Shown here: in pieces, positions 31,365 through 42,252 of the stretch
Layout of the letters: every line of letters starts with the position of its first letter
Numbering within the stretch: position 1 is the first letter of the stretch
Assembly: GCA_022606425.2 (NCBI GenBank)
Contig: JAHDVF020001600.1
Span: 248,001-312,000 of the forward strand
Direction of reading: 5' to 3'
Source of the DNA: Lepidostoma basale
Taxonomy: Eukaryota > Arthropoda > Insecta > Trichoptera > Lepidostomatidae
DNA: 64,000 bases
The notes under the pieces: model-generated
Databases searched by the model: none
What the model was told of the DNA's origin: nothing
What the model saw: the letters and a program-made list of their open reading frames with translations, nothing else
Translations under genes and position numbers: made by a program

Positions 31365-31797
31365 CTAACTAACTAACTAACCATCACGCCGTCTCCCCGA
31401 AGGGGTAGGCAGAAAGAATGGGCTGCCACACTTTTCTTTCCTGACATATTTCTCTCGCTTCCTCAACATTCATACATCGTGTCATGCACGCGCGTCGATT
31501 TCTCTGACTCCTCACATGGCCGACATTCAATATTTGATTTATTTGATCGTGCCACGTTTTCCTCAGTCTTCTTCTATTTCTGGTTCCATTTACATCATTA
31601 AAATATAATTTTTTTACCATTCTTTCTTCATTCATTCTTTCCATGTGTCCAAACCATCTTAAAGATCCTTTCATTATTTTGTTCATAACACCATCATTCG
31701 CACCGCATTCACTTCTTATATTTTCAATCGACACCCTATCATACACAGAGTGTCCACACATTCGTCTAAGAGATCTCATTTCTACTGCATTTATTCA
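31365..31797 (-). mobile_element. LINE-A 3' copy, arm of an inverted pair
   Basis: Minus translation reads MRSLRRMCGHSVYDRVSIEN, SLRWFGHMERMNEERMVKKL, NRRACMTRCMNVEEAREICQ and ILSAYPFGETA, stop: open over 131 codons, with UUCG hairpin and (GTTA)n tail. Confidence 0.9.
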
Positions 31798-31829
31798 ACA
31801 ACTGACAACTTTAAGTACACCATAAACTT

Positions 31830-32105
31830 AAAGCTTAAAGTTATCATCGCAAAAAATGGTGTTCTTCTACCGACCCTTATGTATGGAAGCGAAGCATGGA
31901 ACTGGCAAAAGAAGGATGAAAGTAGAATAAATACAGTAGAAATGAGATCTCTTAGACGAATGTGTGGATACTCTGTGCATGATAGAGTGTCGAATGAAAA
32001 TATAAGAAATGAATGCGGTGCGAATGATGGTGTCATGAACAAAATAATGAAAGAATCATTAAGATGGTTTGGACATATGGAAAGAATGAATGAAGAAAGA
32101 AAAAA
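31830..32105 (+). mobile_element. LINE-A fragment, opposite arm
   Basis: Plus translation reads NGVLLPTLMYGSEAWNWQKK, MRSLRRMCGYSVHDRVSNEN and SLRWFGHMERMNEERK. It overlaps the segment in the minus copy at 31365, so the two can pair over about 170 bp. Confidence 0.87.
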
Positions 32106-32106
32106 A

Positions 32107-32370
32107 CTAACTAACCATCACGCAATTTCCCCGGAGGGGTAGACAGAGAGGATGGATCGCCACAATGCTCTGTCCTGGCATACCTCTCGGGCTTCCTCTA
32201 CATTCATACATCGTACCATGCACGCACGTCGATTATTCCGACTTCGAATGTGACCGCCTTTTAGTAATTGATTAATTTGGTCATGTTATGTTTTCCTCGG
32301 TCGTCCTCGGCTTCTTTTTCCACTCACGCTGCTTGTGTACAACTTTTTAACCATTCTACTCTCATCCATG
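32107..32370 (-). mobile_element. LINE-A 3' fragment, UCCG subfamily
   Basis: Tail AACTAACTAACC, sense CCCCTCCGGGGAAATTG, then SVSGKRSRGRPRKT. 5' end near 32370 (MDESRMVKKL). Confidence 0.82.
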
Positions 32371-32850
32371 AAGAAAGAAAGTACTAACATCAGAGCACAG
32401 GTGATGAAAGGTTTATAAATCCGTGCGTAAAATATATAAATAAATTTATAATTTAAGCATTCGAGTGCCATCGTAGCGATCAAAGAGCATGTCATTATTT
32501 TTACTTATTTTATTGCATGTTTCAGTAATTAGATTTTTTGAACATATTTATATGTTAATTCTCCAATCTTCGTTGAGACAATGTTCCATTGGAGTACAAA
32601 AGCGAGCGTGACGTCAAATCGTCTCACAAACAAGGTCTTTATTATTTAATATCTATAAATAATGTGAAGAATAACTCCATATGCAAATTTTAAACGCGTA
32701 ATCTATATGACGTCATCAATGTTACTTTTTTGTTGCATCTTACACAATACCGTCTCGATATCTCTGTTTATACCAGGCCGTAATGTTGAATATGTTGAAT
32801 CAAATGTGGGGCCGGTTTGATCTGACATCTGTCAAATTTCAAAAATTGTA
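32371..32850. other. unclassified AT-rich sequence
   Basis: No feature I can support. Confidence 0.4.
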
Positions 32851-33200
32851 AAATAATTGTATCTCAATAGAGACGAAGATGCAAACTGGAAACTGAATAT
32901 GGTTGATCAAGGTGTTTACAGGACTTATGACCTGTCATTGGTTGGGTTAAGCGCACGCTTTATGTAATTACAACATTCCCCATTCCACCTATTTCTTTAT
33001 GACCATGTAAGACAAATTTTTGGAGGTTGTATATATGTTACAAATCTATGCCTATCTTCACACGTCAGTTTCAACATGCCATATATGTAGATTTTGATTA
33101 CATATGTTAATCTATTTTAAGATTAATCTATATAATCCACACACTAACGCCATCTTTGGAGATTAATTTTTTTAGCATTTAGCAGAACTACTTTATTAGC
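32851..33200 (+). repeat. R1 repeat, forward copy
   Basis: Forward blocks TCTCAATAGAGACGAAGATG, TTATGACCTGTCATTGGTTG and AACGCCATCTTTGGAG. Faces an inverted copy at 33391-33675. Confidence 0.75.
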
Positions 33201-33329
33201 ACAATGTGTGAAATCCAGTATTCGTATACAAGTATAAGTATACATTCACAAAAAATATTCAAAAATTGTAATAAATAACGCTACTTTTTCGAAACAATTA
33301 ATAAGCATAAACATTTTGAACTTTACAAC

Positions 33330-33675
33330 ATTTTGAATGTATACAAATACTTGTAGACGAACACTGGATTTTATTTACCCATTGCGGGTTATCAATTGCA
33401 AACTGGAAACTGAATATGACGATCTTCATAGATGGCGCTGGTCTGTAAATTGAAACTGACGTGTGAATTGTGGTGTTGGATATTAACATATATACAACTT
33501 CCAAAAATTTGTCAGACATGGTGGTCATAAGAAAGGTGGAATGAGGAATGTTGTAATTACATAAAGCGTGCGCTTAACCCAACCAGTGACAGGTCATAAG
33601 TCCTGTAAACACCTCGATCACCATATTCAGTTTCCAGTTTGCATCTTCGTCTCTATTGAGATAAAATTAATCCTT
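33330..33675 (-). repeat. R1 repeat, inverted copy
   Basis: Antisense blocks ATAGATGGCGCTGG, AACCCAACCAGTGACAGGTC and CTTCGTCTCTATTGAG. With 32851-33200 it forms a head-to-head pair with arms above 150 bp. Confidence 0.75.
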
Positions 33676-33725
33676 ATTTTGAACTATGTTATTACAATAA
33701 TATTGTTGGTACTTCATTAGAATTT

Positions 33726-34047
33726 TAAATATAAATCAAATCAAATCAGTTTATTAACTCAAAAGCCTTTATAAATCGCAAAATGTTTAAGGCATCTATT
33801 TAGTACAGGTAAAATGTTATAAAAATACAACATAGTACCAGGAACGCATTAGAGATGGTTCGACATTAGGAAGACAAGATACTTTCTAGAGTCAAGAGTA
33901 TTTGTCCCCTGAACGTACCTTCACTAATATAAAAGACGTCGATCTCCGAGGAGACCGCGTTCAGCAGACAAATCAAATGAGTTTATTTTATCAATAGACA
34001 TTACAGAATTAAGGTTTAAGGCATCTATTGAGAACAGGTAAAATAAT
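33726..34047 (-). mobile_element. LINE-C 3' fragments
   Basis: Two antisense 3' ends in a row (tails AAATCAAATCAGTTTATT and AAATCAAATGAGTTTATT). The second continues after R1 at 34379. Confidence 0.78.
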
Positions 34048-34378
34048 ATATTGAAGGATTAATTGTATCTCAATAGAGACGAAGATGCAAATTGGAAACA
34101 GAATATGGTGATCGAGGTGTTTACAGGACTTATGACCTGTCATTGGTTGGGTTAAGCGCACGCTTTCTGTAATACAACATTTCCCATTCCACCTTTTCTT
34201 ATGACCACCATGTCTGACAAATTTTTGGAAGTTGTATATATGTTAATCTGCAACACCACCCTTTACATGGTAGTTTCAATCTACACACTAGCGCCATCTA
34301 TGAAGATTGGATTTTAAGCATTAAGCAGAAGATCTTTATAGCGCAATGTGAAAGGCTACCGCCATTATCGTATTGTGT
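34048..34378 (+). repeat. R1 repeat inserted in LINE-C
   Basis: Its position inside an otherwise continuous LINE-C 3' UTR (AAAATAATATA before, TATAATACCAGGAACGC after) gives the best estimate of R1 limits: about 331 bp from TTGAAGGATTAATTG to TATTGTGTACAG. Confidence 0.78.
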
Positions 34379-34550
34379 ACAGTATAATACCAGGAACGCA
34401 TGAGAGATGATTAGGAAGGCAAGATACTCTTCAAAATCAAGAGTATTTGCCTTTTAAATGTACTTTCACTAATATGAAAGACGTCGATCTCCGAGGAGAC
34501 CGTGTTCAGCAGACAAATTTGCTCTTCCCACCGGTGTTACCAGAGATATA
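34379..34550 (-). mobile_element. LINE-C 3' fragment, continuation
   Basis: Antisense of SEIDVFHISEST and the preceding VGRA segment, with the UTR at the low side. Confidence 0.75.
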
Positions 34551-34846
34551 GAGAGGTTAGGCAGTCAAATTTATATGCCGGCACTGCGGAAACGCAAATG
34601 TATAATATTAAAATGTTTGTAATACGTATATAAGGAGTAATAATACAATCGTAGTCGTGTTAACATTAATTTCACATTTATAATCGAAATAGAACGAGAC
34701 ACATAGTAACTTCACTACGTACGGCCCCCTAAATCTCCATGTTGTAAATATTATTTATGGTGCTTACGGCCTGGTGAATACTTTCAAGATGACATTGCAT
34801 CATACATGAGTTAGAAAATAGGGTATACATTATTTATATGCTCGGC
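34551..34846. other. unclassified sequence
   Basis: Nothing recognised. Confidence 0.4.
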
Positions 34847-34985
34847 GACGACCTTCGTGGCCGAGTGGTAAGTGCTTTAACTGCCACCTCGAAGGTCCCG
34901 GGTTTGATTCCCAGGGATGGAAGTGTGATTGTCACACTGTCTATGGTCTGATGTAGAATTCACGTGACAATAAAATGGCGTTAGA
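34847..34985 (+). mobile_element. SINE-1 copy, 3'-truncated
   Basis: GACGACCTTCGTGGCCGAGT head, B-box-like GGTTTGATTCC, hairpin CAGTGTGATTGTCACACTG replaced by AAGTGTGATTGTCACACTG, then AATTCACGTGACAATAAAAT. Confidence 0.86.
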
Positions 34986-35195
34986 ATTCACTTGACAATA
35001 TAACCCCGCTTCATCACCTGCTTTGAGAGAAATGGCGACTATGTCGAAAAATAGCTTACATATGTACTACGGTAACCACGTATATTTTTTTGTTTAAATA
35101 AATAAAAATTTAACACTTTCTGGAGATGCCTCGTATTTTGGGTACAATAGTTGGCTCAGAAAGTAAAATTAAATTAAATATATTAATAAAAAACA

Positions 35196-38063
35196 TTAAC
35201 TCTCAGCCCGCGGCTGTCACACACGTATGTGATTTCATACTGCAGACCCCTAACGCGGCTGTCACATACGTGTGTGATTTGCCCGAACCTAAGATTCAAA
35301 CCAAAATATCTTCCAAGTTAAATATTCAAACCGAAAGTTTTTTGCATTAATACACAGCCCAATCTTCATACTATTGACATCTGTCCAAAAAATCTCAAAA
35401 CGAAATAATATTTAATACAATATATGGATAAAAATCGGGAGACCTAAATTCGTCCTCATTCCTGTACTCAGTCGAAATGTATCGGTCTCTCGCTCGCGAC
35501 GTGTGACGCAATATTCATTTCATCGCTCTATCTGTCCGCTCAGAGACGGCCCGTGATCATATTCTACCGTGAATTATTATTTAACTAATATTTGAAAGTT
35601 CGATTTATTTGTTTTTTTATTAAATTTTATTGTGCTTCTTAGTGATATTCTGATGATTTTAAAGTTAATTATTATATTTTACATGCATTACCTAGACAGC
35701 CTAGATATATTTTATCGTTTTTCTACAGTGATGTGTACTCTGTGACCAGTGATAATTGTATTCTGTTGTTTTACAAATATGTTTTTTTGACATTGATTTT
35801 AATTAAATACGTACTGAATTTTTTGAAAGAACAATATCGTTTTAGAAGTTTAAAAATAGTTTTTAAAATGGCTAGCCATAGAATGAGTGCAGAAGATATC
35901 GCTGCAGCAGTAGAGGACCTTGGATCAGATTTTGGTATGAGCGAAAGTGAAGACGATTTCCAAGCAAATTTGAGTGATATCGTGGAATCGGACGATGAAG
36001 AAAATACCAACTTTGCTGGTGAATCATCATCACAAAGAATTTCGTCTCCTTGGGTTTCAGGTCCACATGTACCTGTAATTCACAATTTTAACTCTTTTTC
36101 TGGAGTAAACCCAAACGTTCCATTATCACCACAATCAACCGAACTTGAATTTTTCGAACACTTTCTCAGTGAGGTTATCATGAATAAAATTGTGACCCAA
36201 ATGAATTTGTTTCACACATACGAAATAAATAGAAAAACCTTTGGAGATAAAGCCAGAGTAAAAAAGTGGGTCGATACATTCATACCCGAAATGTATATAT
36301 TTATTGCGGTGACTATGCTTATGACGAGGAACTGTCACCTGACAATAGAAGAACACTGGTCCACGGATCCTCTTCTTCTTAGCCCTATTTTCGGACAAAC
36401 TATGTCAAGGGACCGGTATGAACTTCTACATCAGATGCTTCATTTTTGCGATAACACGACGCAAACAACTGACAGGCTGCATAAAATCAGAATGGTAGTT
36501 GATTATACTCGTGACTCATTTAAAAACACATTTGTTCCGTTTAAAAATTTATGTATAGACGAGAGTATGGTAGTATTTAAAGGACGATTAGTTTTTAAAC
36601 AGTACATTCCCTCAAAACGCCATAGATTTGGTATCAAAATGTTCGTATTGTGTGACGTGACAACAGGTTTCATATTGGACTTTATTATTTATACAGGAAC
36701 TGGAACTGAAATTGTAAGTGAAGAAGGTTTAGGTATATCTGGATCTGTAGTGACAACACTATTAAAAGACTATTTGTGTAAAGGACATAGTTTGTTTTGC
36801 GATAACTGGTATACAAGTCCTGATTTATTCAAACATTTGTTTGAAAAATCTACAAACGCTTGTGGTACAGTTCGCAAGAACCGTAAGGGCTTGCCTGCAT
36901 TTAAAAAATTAAAAAAAGGTGAAACGCAGTCATTCCATAGTGCGTCGTTGTTGGCGTTGAAGTGGTGTGATCGACGAGATGTGCACATGCTCACAACTCT
37001 ACATGATGATTCCCAGGCCCGTACAGGCAGAATCAATAGAGTCACGCGTGAGCCCATTCAAAAACCGACTTGTGTGATTGATTACAATAAGAGTATGGGA
37101 CTAGTAGATAAAGCAGATATGATGCTGAGTGGTTTGAGTTGCATGAGGAAGTCTGTTAAGTGGTATAAAAAAGTTTTTTTCCATATTATAGATTTGTACC
37201 TATTAAATTCACACATTTTATTTAAATACGTAAATTCAAAATCAGTCTCTCTGCCTCAATTTCAAATAGCTGTAATTCGTCAATTAATTGAAAAATATAT
37301 GATTTTAGTTACTTATAAAAACATTAATCGTCCAACAACTTCCTCCGACAACCCTACAAGACTAGCCCCAAAACAATTTTTAAAACATGAAAAAGTATTC
37401 ATTCCACCAACTCCAAAAAACAAAAAACCTCGTAGAACCTGTCATGTCTGTGCGAAATCTAAAAAGGATAATGTGAGAAAAATGACTAGGTACATGTGTA
37501 AAGAATGTAAAATACCTGTGTGTTTTGAATCGTGTTTTACAATTTATCACGATAAATTGTAATTTTATTAATGGGTACATTTATATTATATTTCCAAAAA
37601 CTTAATTATTTATTGATTAGTGGAATTGACGAAATTAAAGACGTAATAAAAAGTGTTGAGGTTTTAAGAATAATGTGCATTAGAACGCAATCCGACATCC
37701 GCGGTCCGCCACTGCTCTCGTGTTATCCACACACATAACACACACCACCGAACGCAGCCGCACGTGAAACACCAACACATACGAAACACGGCGAAGTGGG
37801 TAAGAGATGGCATGATTTAAATGTTTATTATTTTACCCATGGTATATTTTAATGAATAGTTCGTCTATTTCTAATCTTAAGTGGATAATTGTTGATGTAA
37901 AAGGTTCGTAACTTATATATTTAATGGGTGTTGTGATAAAAAACGACACCTCCATCAGAAATAAGTGTTTAAAATAATAAATAAAAAATGTCAACAAAAA
38001 ATCGAGAAAGTGACGCGTAGCTTATATGCAATGATTGATATTTTAACGCGGCCCAAGGGTTAA
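35196..38063 (+). mobile_element. piggyBac-superfamily element, probably full-length
   Basis: The intact transposase gene sits between TTAA at 35196-35199 and TTAA at 38060-38063. The right end reads inward CCCTTGGGCCGCG; the left end reads CTCTCAGCCCGCG. They match at 9 of 13 positions, so the left boundary is tentative. Two subterminal direct repeats of CGCGGCTGTCACA(C/T)ACG lie at 35209-35235 and 35254-35280. Their cores CACACACGTATGTG and CACATACGTGTGTG are reverse complements of each other. A LINE-B fragment starts directly after the right TTAA. Confidence 0.75.
35868..37562 (+). CDS. piggyBac transposase, intact
   Basis: This 564-codon ORF encodes a complete piggyBac (DDE_Tnp_1_7) transposase, which cuts and pastes DNA at TTAA sites. 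I take the ATG at 35868 (MASHRMSAEDIAAAVEDLGS); the frame is open 45 codons further upstream, but that part reads like AT-rich leader. Residues 1-60 are acidic. The catalytic Asp residues sit in the expected boxes: D231 in LCIDESMVVFKGR, D312 in FCDNWYTS, and D414 with D417 in GLVDKADMM, with spacing like that of the founding piggyBac enzyme. The C-terminal 50 residues form the Cys-rich, zinc-binding domain (CHVCAKS ... YMCKECKIPVCFESCF). There are no stops or frameshifts. The length fits active enzymes of about 590 residues. Domestication is possible but the TTAA ends argue for a transposon. Confidence 0.93.
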   Translation: MASHRMSAEDIAAAVEDLGSDFGMSESEDDFQANLSDIVESDDEENTNFAGESSSQRISSPWVSGPHVPVIHNFNSFSGVNPNVPLSPQSTELEFFEHFLSEVIMNKIVTQMNLFHTYEINRKTFGDKARVKKWVDTFIPEMYIFIAVTMLMTRNCHLTIEEHWSTDPLLLSPIFGQTMSRDRYELLHQMLHFCDNTTQTTDRLHKIRMVVDYTRDSFKNTFVPFKNLCIDESMVVFKGRLVFKQYIPSKRHRFGIKMFVLCDVTTGFILDFIIYTGTGTEIVSEEGLGISGSVVTTLLKDYLCKGHSLFCDNWYTSPDLFKHLFEKSTNACGTVRKNRKGLPAFKKLKKGETQSFHSASLLALKWCDRRDVHMLTTLHDDSQARTGRINRVTREPIQKPTCVIDYNKSMGLVDKADMMLSGLSCMRKSVKWYKKVFFHIIDLYLLNSHILFKYVNSKSVSLPQFQIAVIRQLIEKYMILVTYKNINRPTTSSDNPTRLAPKQFLKHEKVFIPPTPKNKKPRRTCHVCAKSKKDNVRKMTRYMCKECKIPVCFESCFTIYHDKL

Positions 38064-38475
38064 GAGCAAGATGAGAATCTATAAAGCACGCGTAAGACCG
38101 CCATTATAACATATGGCGTCGAAGCAAGGGCAGACACAGAACTAGTTTTGAGGACTTCCGAAATGAAGACACTGAGGACGATAGCAGGCAAGACAATGAG
38201 AGATCGCGTGAGGAACACCAGAATAAGAGAGATATGTGAGGTTGAGGATATTATAAGATGGAGCAGACAGCGAAAAAGGGACTGGTACGGTCATGTTCAA
38301 AGAATGGACACCACCAGACTCCCCTATATTGCATTGCATAATCAGCCTCATGGGACTCGTCTTCGTGGAAGACCTCCTAAAAGATGGAAGGACAGCTGGG
38401 AATCTACCTCACAGGAGGAGCAACACTCTGGAGAACAGACCACATAGGTCTACAACAATAAAGAAGAAGAAGAAT
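38064..38475 (+). mobile_element. LINE-B 3' copy
   Basis: Best LINE-B 3' end: KMRIYKARVRP, ASKQGQTQN-type frameshift, then MRTSEMKTLRTIAGKTMRDR, VRNTRIREICEVEDIIRWSR, HVQRMDTTRLPYIALHNQPH, RPPKRWKDSWESTSQEEQHS and a stop. The tail is CAACAATAAAGAAGAAGAAG. It abuts the right TTAA of the piggyBac. Confidence 0.88.
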
Positions 38476-39711
38476 AAACACATATTTATATTGTATATAC
38501 GTAGGTACCTTACGTAGTAATAATATAATATTATAATTAATCCGTATTTATATTTTCAATATGGCAACACAGCTCGTTTAAGAAAATCTGAATTCAAAAT
38601 GACCAAGGAAAAAATAATATGTACGACTTCCGTTTGTAATCGTGAAATAAAACATCTAATTTAAAAATATATTAATACTGCGCGTCTGATATTATCATAA
38701 AAATAATCAAACTTAACATACAAAACAATTATATATGTTAATTTATTTTATTGATATAACTATAGATATATGATATACGATATATTTTGTTTAGATTTTA
38801 ATACGAAATCACACGATAAAATTATTATTAATAAACAAATAAAAAAATAAACAGTATTTTGAGGTTATAAAGTCACTATTCGATGTTGTTCGTAAAATAA
38901 AACCGATTTTGCTAAGCAAAATACGCGAAAGAGGCACAGTTTTACATGTAAGATATTTAAAATTCTCTTTTCAAATGTATTTATTTTGATATCTATCGAA
39001 AAATACGTCTTTAAAACTGACAGATTAGTGTGGATATTGTTTTTATCGTTAATACCAAGATTTAAAATCGTATTAAAGGATTTGAATTCAATTTAAAACT
39101 AAGCCAGTCTAATTAGAGTATTATCTTAATAAGCACGATATAAGAAATCTCGGAAGAAATCGAAGATATTTGTAACATGATACTGCTATCTGACAGCGCA
39201 CCAACTTCGCTCGAATAATCGATACAGTTTTCAATCTTCGCGTATAACAAACATAATTATATATTTAAAAGAATCGCAAAGTGGAATAACACAAAAGAGA
39301 GACATATTTAAATTTAGAATCTTGCTCCACTTTCAAAAATTATTCTAAACCAAGCGAATTCGAACGCGAGCAATTAAAAAAAAGTGTTGGAATTTTTACC
39401 ACACGCTTGATATTTTGCACACAATATTTTTATAGTTATTTTTGATATTTAAGTATATATTTTTGTATTAATTAATACATAAATCGATCAATTATGCATG
39501 TAAGAATACGTATACAGCTTTACACAAAATATATACTTAAAACTATTAGTTTTATTTCGATAAAAATATGACATTAGAAAATTGTCATTTCGTATTAGAT
39601 TTTGTGCAAGGTTATGCGAATAGTTACACATGTAAAACGCAATAAATCGTTGGCATTTTGATTCGATTTTTTGTCTAAAAATAACACATTAAAATAGCTA
39701 AAAGTACTCAC
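38476..39711. other. low-repeat AT-rich sequence next to the putative first exon
   Basis: One of the longer stretches without recognisable transposon pieces. If the first exon call is right, this is the start of the Usp2 5' intron and could hold regulatory sites. No specific site is supported. Confidence 0.45.
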
Positions 39712-39870
39712 GGAATAAGTGTGCAAGTCCAGGAAACCGATTTATTCCAATGCCGTGAAATATTGTCACACTTGGAGATTTTCTGATTAAATTTTAAGAG
39801 GAATTCACTCCGGCAAGGCGCACACTTTGCGTCCGTCCAATTCACTGACAATTACAGGCAAAATACTGAA
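39712..39870 (-). other. Usp2: putative untranslated first exon of Usp2
   Basis: On the minus strand a strong donor ATTCC/GTGAGTAC (GT at 39711-39710) ends a short stretch with no long ORF. Upstream of it are two initiator-like TCAGT motifs at 39869-39865 and 39848-39844. The next good acceptor downstream on this strand is TTTGTTTCAG at 23605-23604, the start of the Usp2 5' UTR exon. Assignment to Usp2 is by position only; it could belong to another minus-strand transcript. Confidence 0.4.
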
Positions 39871-40010
39871 AAATACGTCTTAAAATCCCTCACTCTCGGT
39901 ACCATGTAATTTTAGCTTCTTGCCTCCATCACAGCGACGTCACAAATATTTTAGGTTCGCCCAAGTTGGCTAACCTATTTTTATTAAGTCCCGTGATTGG
40001 GCGACCAGCC
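39871..40010 (-). promoter_or_regulatory. putative promoter with CCAAT and CRE-like motifs
   Basis: Read on the minus strand: GGTCGCCCAATCACGGGAC (a CCAAT box at about 40000), then TTTGTGACGTCGCTG, a CRE with one base off TGACGTCA. No TATA box. The whole block 39801-40006 is repeated at 42253-42462, where the CRE is a perfect TGACGTCA. Confidence 0.42.
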
Positions 40011-40099
40011 GAGCTCTTTCGCTCCGTCTCTTTCCTGTACCCTCTTCCAACGTACATTCGCCGACCAACAATTTAGCCCAATGTTGGTACACCAACTTT

Positions 40100-40320
40100 G
40101 GCGCTTCTTACAATGCAATAAAGCAGAGTTTGAACAATGTAAACAAACTTGTAAACAATGCTAACTTTATTAATAAATAAAATAAAAACATGTTTCAGAC
40201 ACAGAAGCCCTTCATCAGTGTTTTGTTAGTTTTTATATACACAAAATAAATATTTAAACAATTTTTTCATGAATGTGATCAGTTTTGACAGATATTAAAA
40301 TAATTTACCGAATTAAATTT
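40100..40320 (-). repeat. PLE terminal repeat
   Basis: Carries the hammerhead-type core at 40192-40218 and the block ATGAATGTGATCAGTTTTGA shared with the PLE repeat at 51790. Confidence 0.68.
40192..40218 (-). ncRNA. hammerhead-type core
   Basis: Minus strand: CTGATGA (40218-40212), stem II region AGGGCTTCTGTGTCT, GAAAC (40196-40192), then ATGTT. Both conserved core segments are intact. Stem I pairing is poor, so activity is doubtful. Confidence 0.45.
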
Positions 40321-40620
40321 ATTAAAGATTTCTTCTACCGACCCTTATGTATGGAAGCGAAGCATGGAACTGGCAAAAGAAGGATGAAAGTAGAATAAAT
40401 GCAGTAGAAATTAGATCTCTTAGACGAATGTGTGGATACTCTGTGTATGATAGAGTGCCGAATGAAAATATAAGAAGTGAATGCTGTGCGAATGATGGTG
40501 TTATGAACAAAATAATGAAAGGATCATTAAGATGGTTTGGACATATGGAATGAATGAATGAAGAAAGAATGGTAAAAAAATTATATGTTAACGATGTAAA
40601 TGGAACCAAAAATAGAGGCC
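40321..40620 (+). mobile_element. LINE-A fragment
   Basis: Plus translation reads LLPTLMYGSEAWNWQKKDES, RINAVEIRSLRRMCGYSVYD, SLRWFGHME, a stop, then MNEERMVKKLYVNDVNGTKN. No 3' tail. Confidence 0.87.
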
Positions 40621-40631
40621 GTACCAACCAT

Positions 40632-41090
40632 CCGCTACCATCACGCCGTCTCACCGAAGGGGTAGGCAGAAAGAATGGACTGCCACACTTTTCTTTCCTG
40701 ACATATTTCTCTCGATTCCTCTGCATTCATACATGTTGTCATGCACGTACGTCGATTTCTCCGACTCCTCACGTGATCGATATTTAATATTTGATTGATT
40801 TGATCGCGCCACGTTTTCCTCGGTCTTCCTCTATTTTTAGCTCCGTTCACGCCGTTTACACATACCGTCTTCACCATTCTGTCTTCACTCATTATTTCCA
40901 TGTGTCCAAACCATCTTAATGACCCTTTCATTATTTTGTTCATAACACTTTCATTCGCACCGCATTCAGTTCTTATAGGTACTTGCATTTGACACTCTAG
41001 CATATACAGATTTACTACACGTTCGTCTTAGAGATCTCATTTCTACTGCATTTATTCTACGTTCATCCTTCTATTGCCAGTTCCATTCAC
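40632..41090 (-). mobile_element. LINE-A 3' copy
   Basis: Sense end CCCCTTCGGTGAGACGG. Minus translation reads NRRTCMTTCMNAEESREICQ and ILSAYPFGETA. It faces the plus fragment at 40321. A piece of the RT domain (VSCLLYADDAVLLADNEREL) follows in antisense at 41085-41235. Confidence 0.85.
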
Positions 41091-41254
41091 ATTCATCATC
41101 AAATCGTATCGCATGCATACCTCATACATACTAGACACCAGAGCTTGTAGTTCACGTTCGTTGTCTGCAAGTAGCACAGCGTCGTCCGCATACAACAAAC
41201 AGCTTACTGACACACCATTCATTTTTGCACCTGCTTATTATATAAATATATGTA

Positions 41255-41715
41255 TATATAACCCTGATGTATGGATGTGAAGCATGAAACTGGCAGAATA
41301 ATGATGAGAACAGTTTAAATGTGGTAGAGATGAGATCCCTTATACGTATGTGTGTTAAAACGATGTATGATAGAATTTCAAATACTGATAAGGAAGGAAT
41401 GTAGAGCGGAAGAAAGTACTATGAACAAAAGTATGAAAGGATGGCTGCGTTGGTTTGTTCATATGAAACGAATGGATGAAAAAATTATACGTTAACGGTG
41501 TAAATGGAGTACGGAGTCGTGGAAGACCGAGGAAAACTTGGCATGATCAAATGAATCAAGTTTTCGAGATCGGGCATGCTAGAAGTCGTAAGAATCGACA
41601 TGCGTGATTCGCTGTGTAAATGTGGATTAAGCTAGAGAGGTGTGTCAGGATAGAGTAGTGTGGCGGTTCATTCTCTCTGTCTACCCCTCTGGAGAAACGG
41701 CGTGATAGTTTGTTG
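41255..41715 (+). mobile_element. LINE-A 3' copy with (TTG)n tail
   Basis: Plus copy with several frameshifts; ends CCCCTCTGGAGAAACGGCG, TGA, then AGTTTGTTGTTGTTG. Loop UCUG is an exception to UNCG. Confidence 0.8.
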
Positions 41716-42127
41716 TTGTTGTTATGACTTATCCTTAAAAGTACCAATTATAGTGAAAAAACGCATACTTATCAATACAATATACAATCATAATTTGAAA
41801 TAAAAATACATTTGAATATAAATATATTGCTTAGATATTGATAATTGATTAATATGCGGCTAAAATTATTAATGGGCACTGGAGCTTGGGAGATTAAAAG
41901 TAGTAAGGGTATTTAAGGAGAGAAGAGCGAAAGGCGAAATTTGATTATTAATGACGTTCTCTTCTAAATTCGCCTATTTGAGGATTTACAAAGATTCAAG
42001 TTTGTCGAGTTTACTGACGCTGTTATATATGTAGAAATGTATATGTAGAAATATTGTGTCTTTTATGTCAAGTCAAGTCATACTCGATAAATTAAAATCA
42101 ATCATATTAATAACTTTACATGTTCAT
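41716..42127. other. unclassified AT-rich sequence
   Basis: Nothing recognised. Confidence 0.4.
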
Positions 42128-42252
42128 TATATTTCTTCTTTTTCTTCGTCTTCTTCAGCCTATTCCCGTCCACTCCTGGCAAAGGCCTCCTCCATTTGCT
42201 TCCACGTCACTCTGTTTTGCGCAGACTGCATCCAGGTTATTCTGACTAAGAA
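42128..42252 (-). mobile_element. LINE-E 3' end
   Basis: Antisense CCACTCCTGGCAAAGGCCTC with TTCTTCTTTTTCTTCG tail; it matches the LINE-E copy at 58430. It ends exactly where the promoter duplicate begins. Confidence 0.7.

Noticed and set aside
35733..35867. Upstream ATG of the piggyBac frame as the true start
   Set aside because: The 45 extra residues are hydrophobic and AT-driven; piggyBac transposases normally start with an acidic segment like that after 35868.
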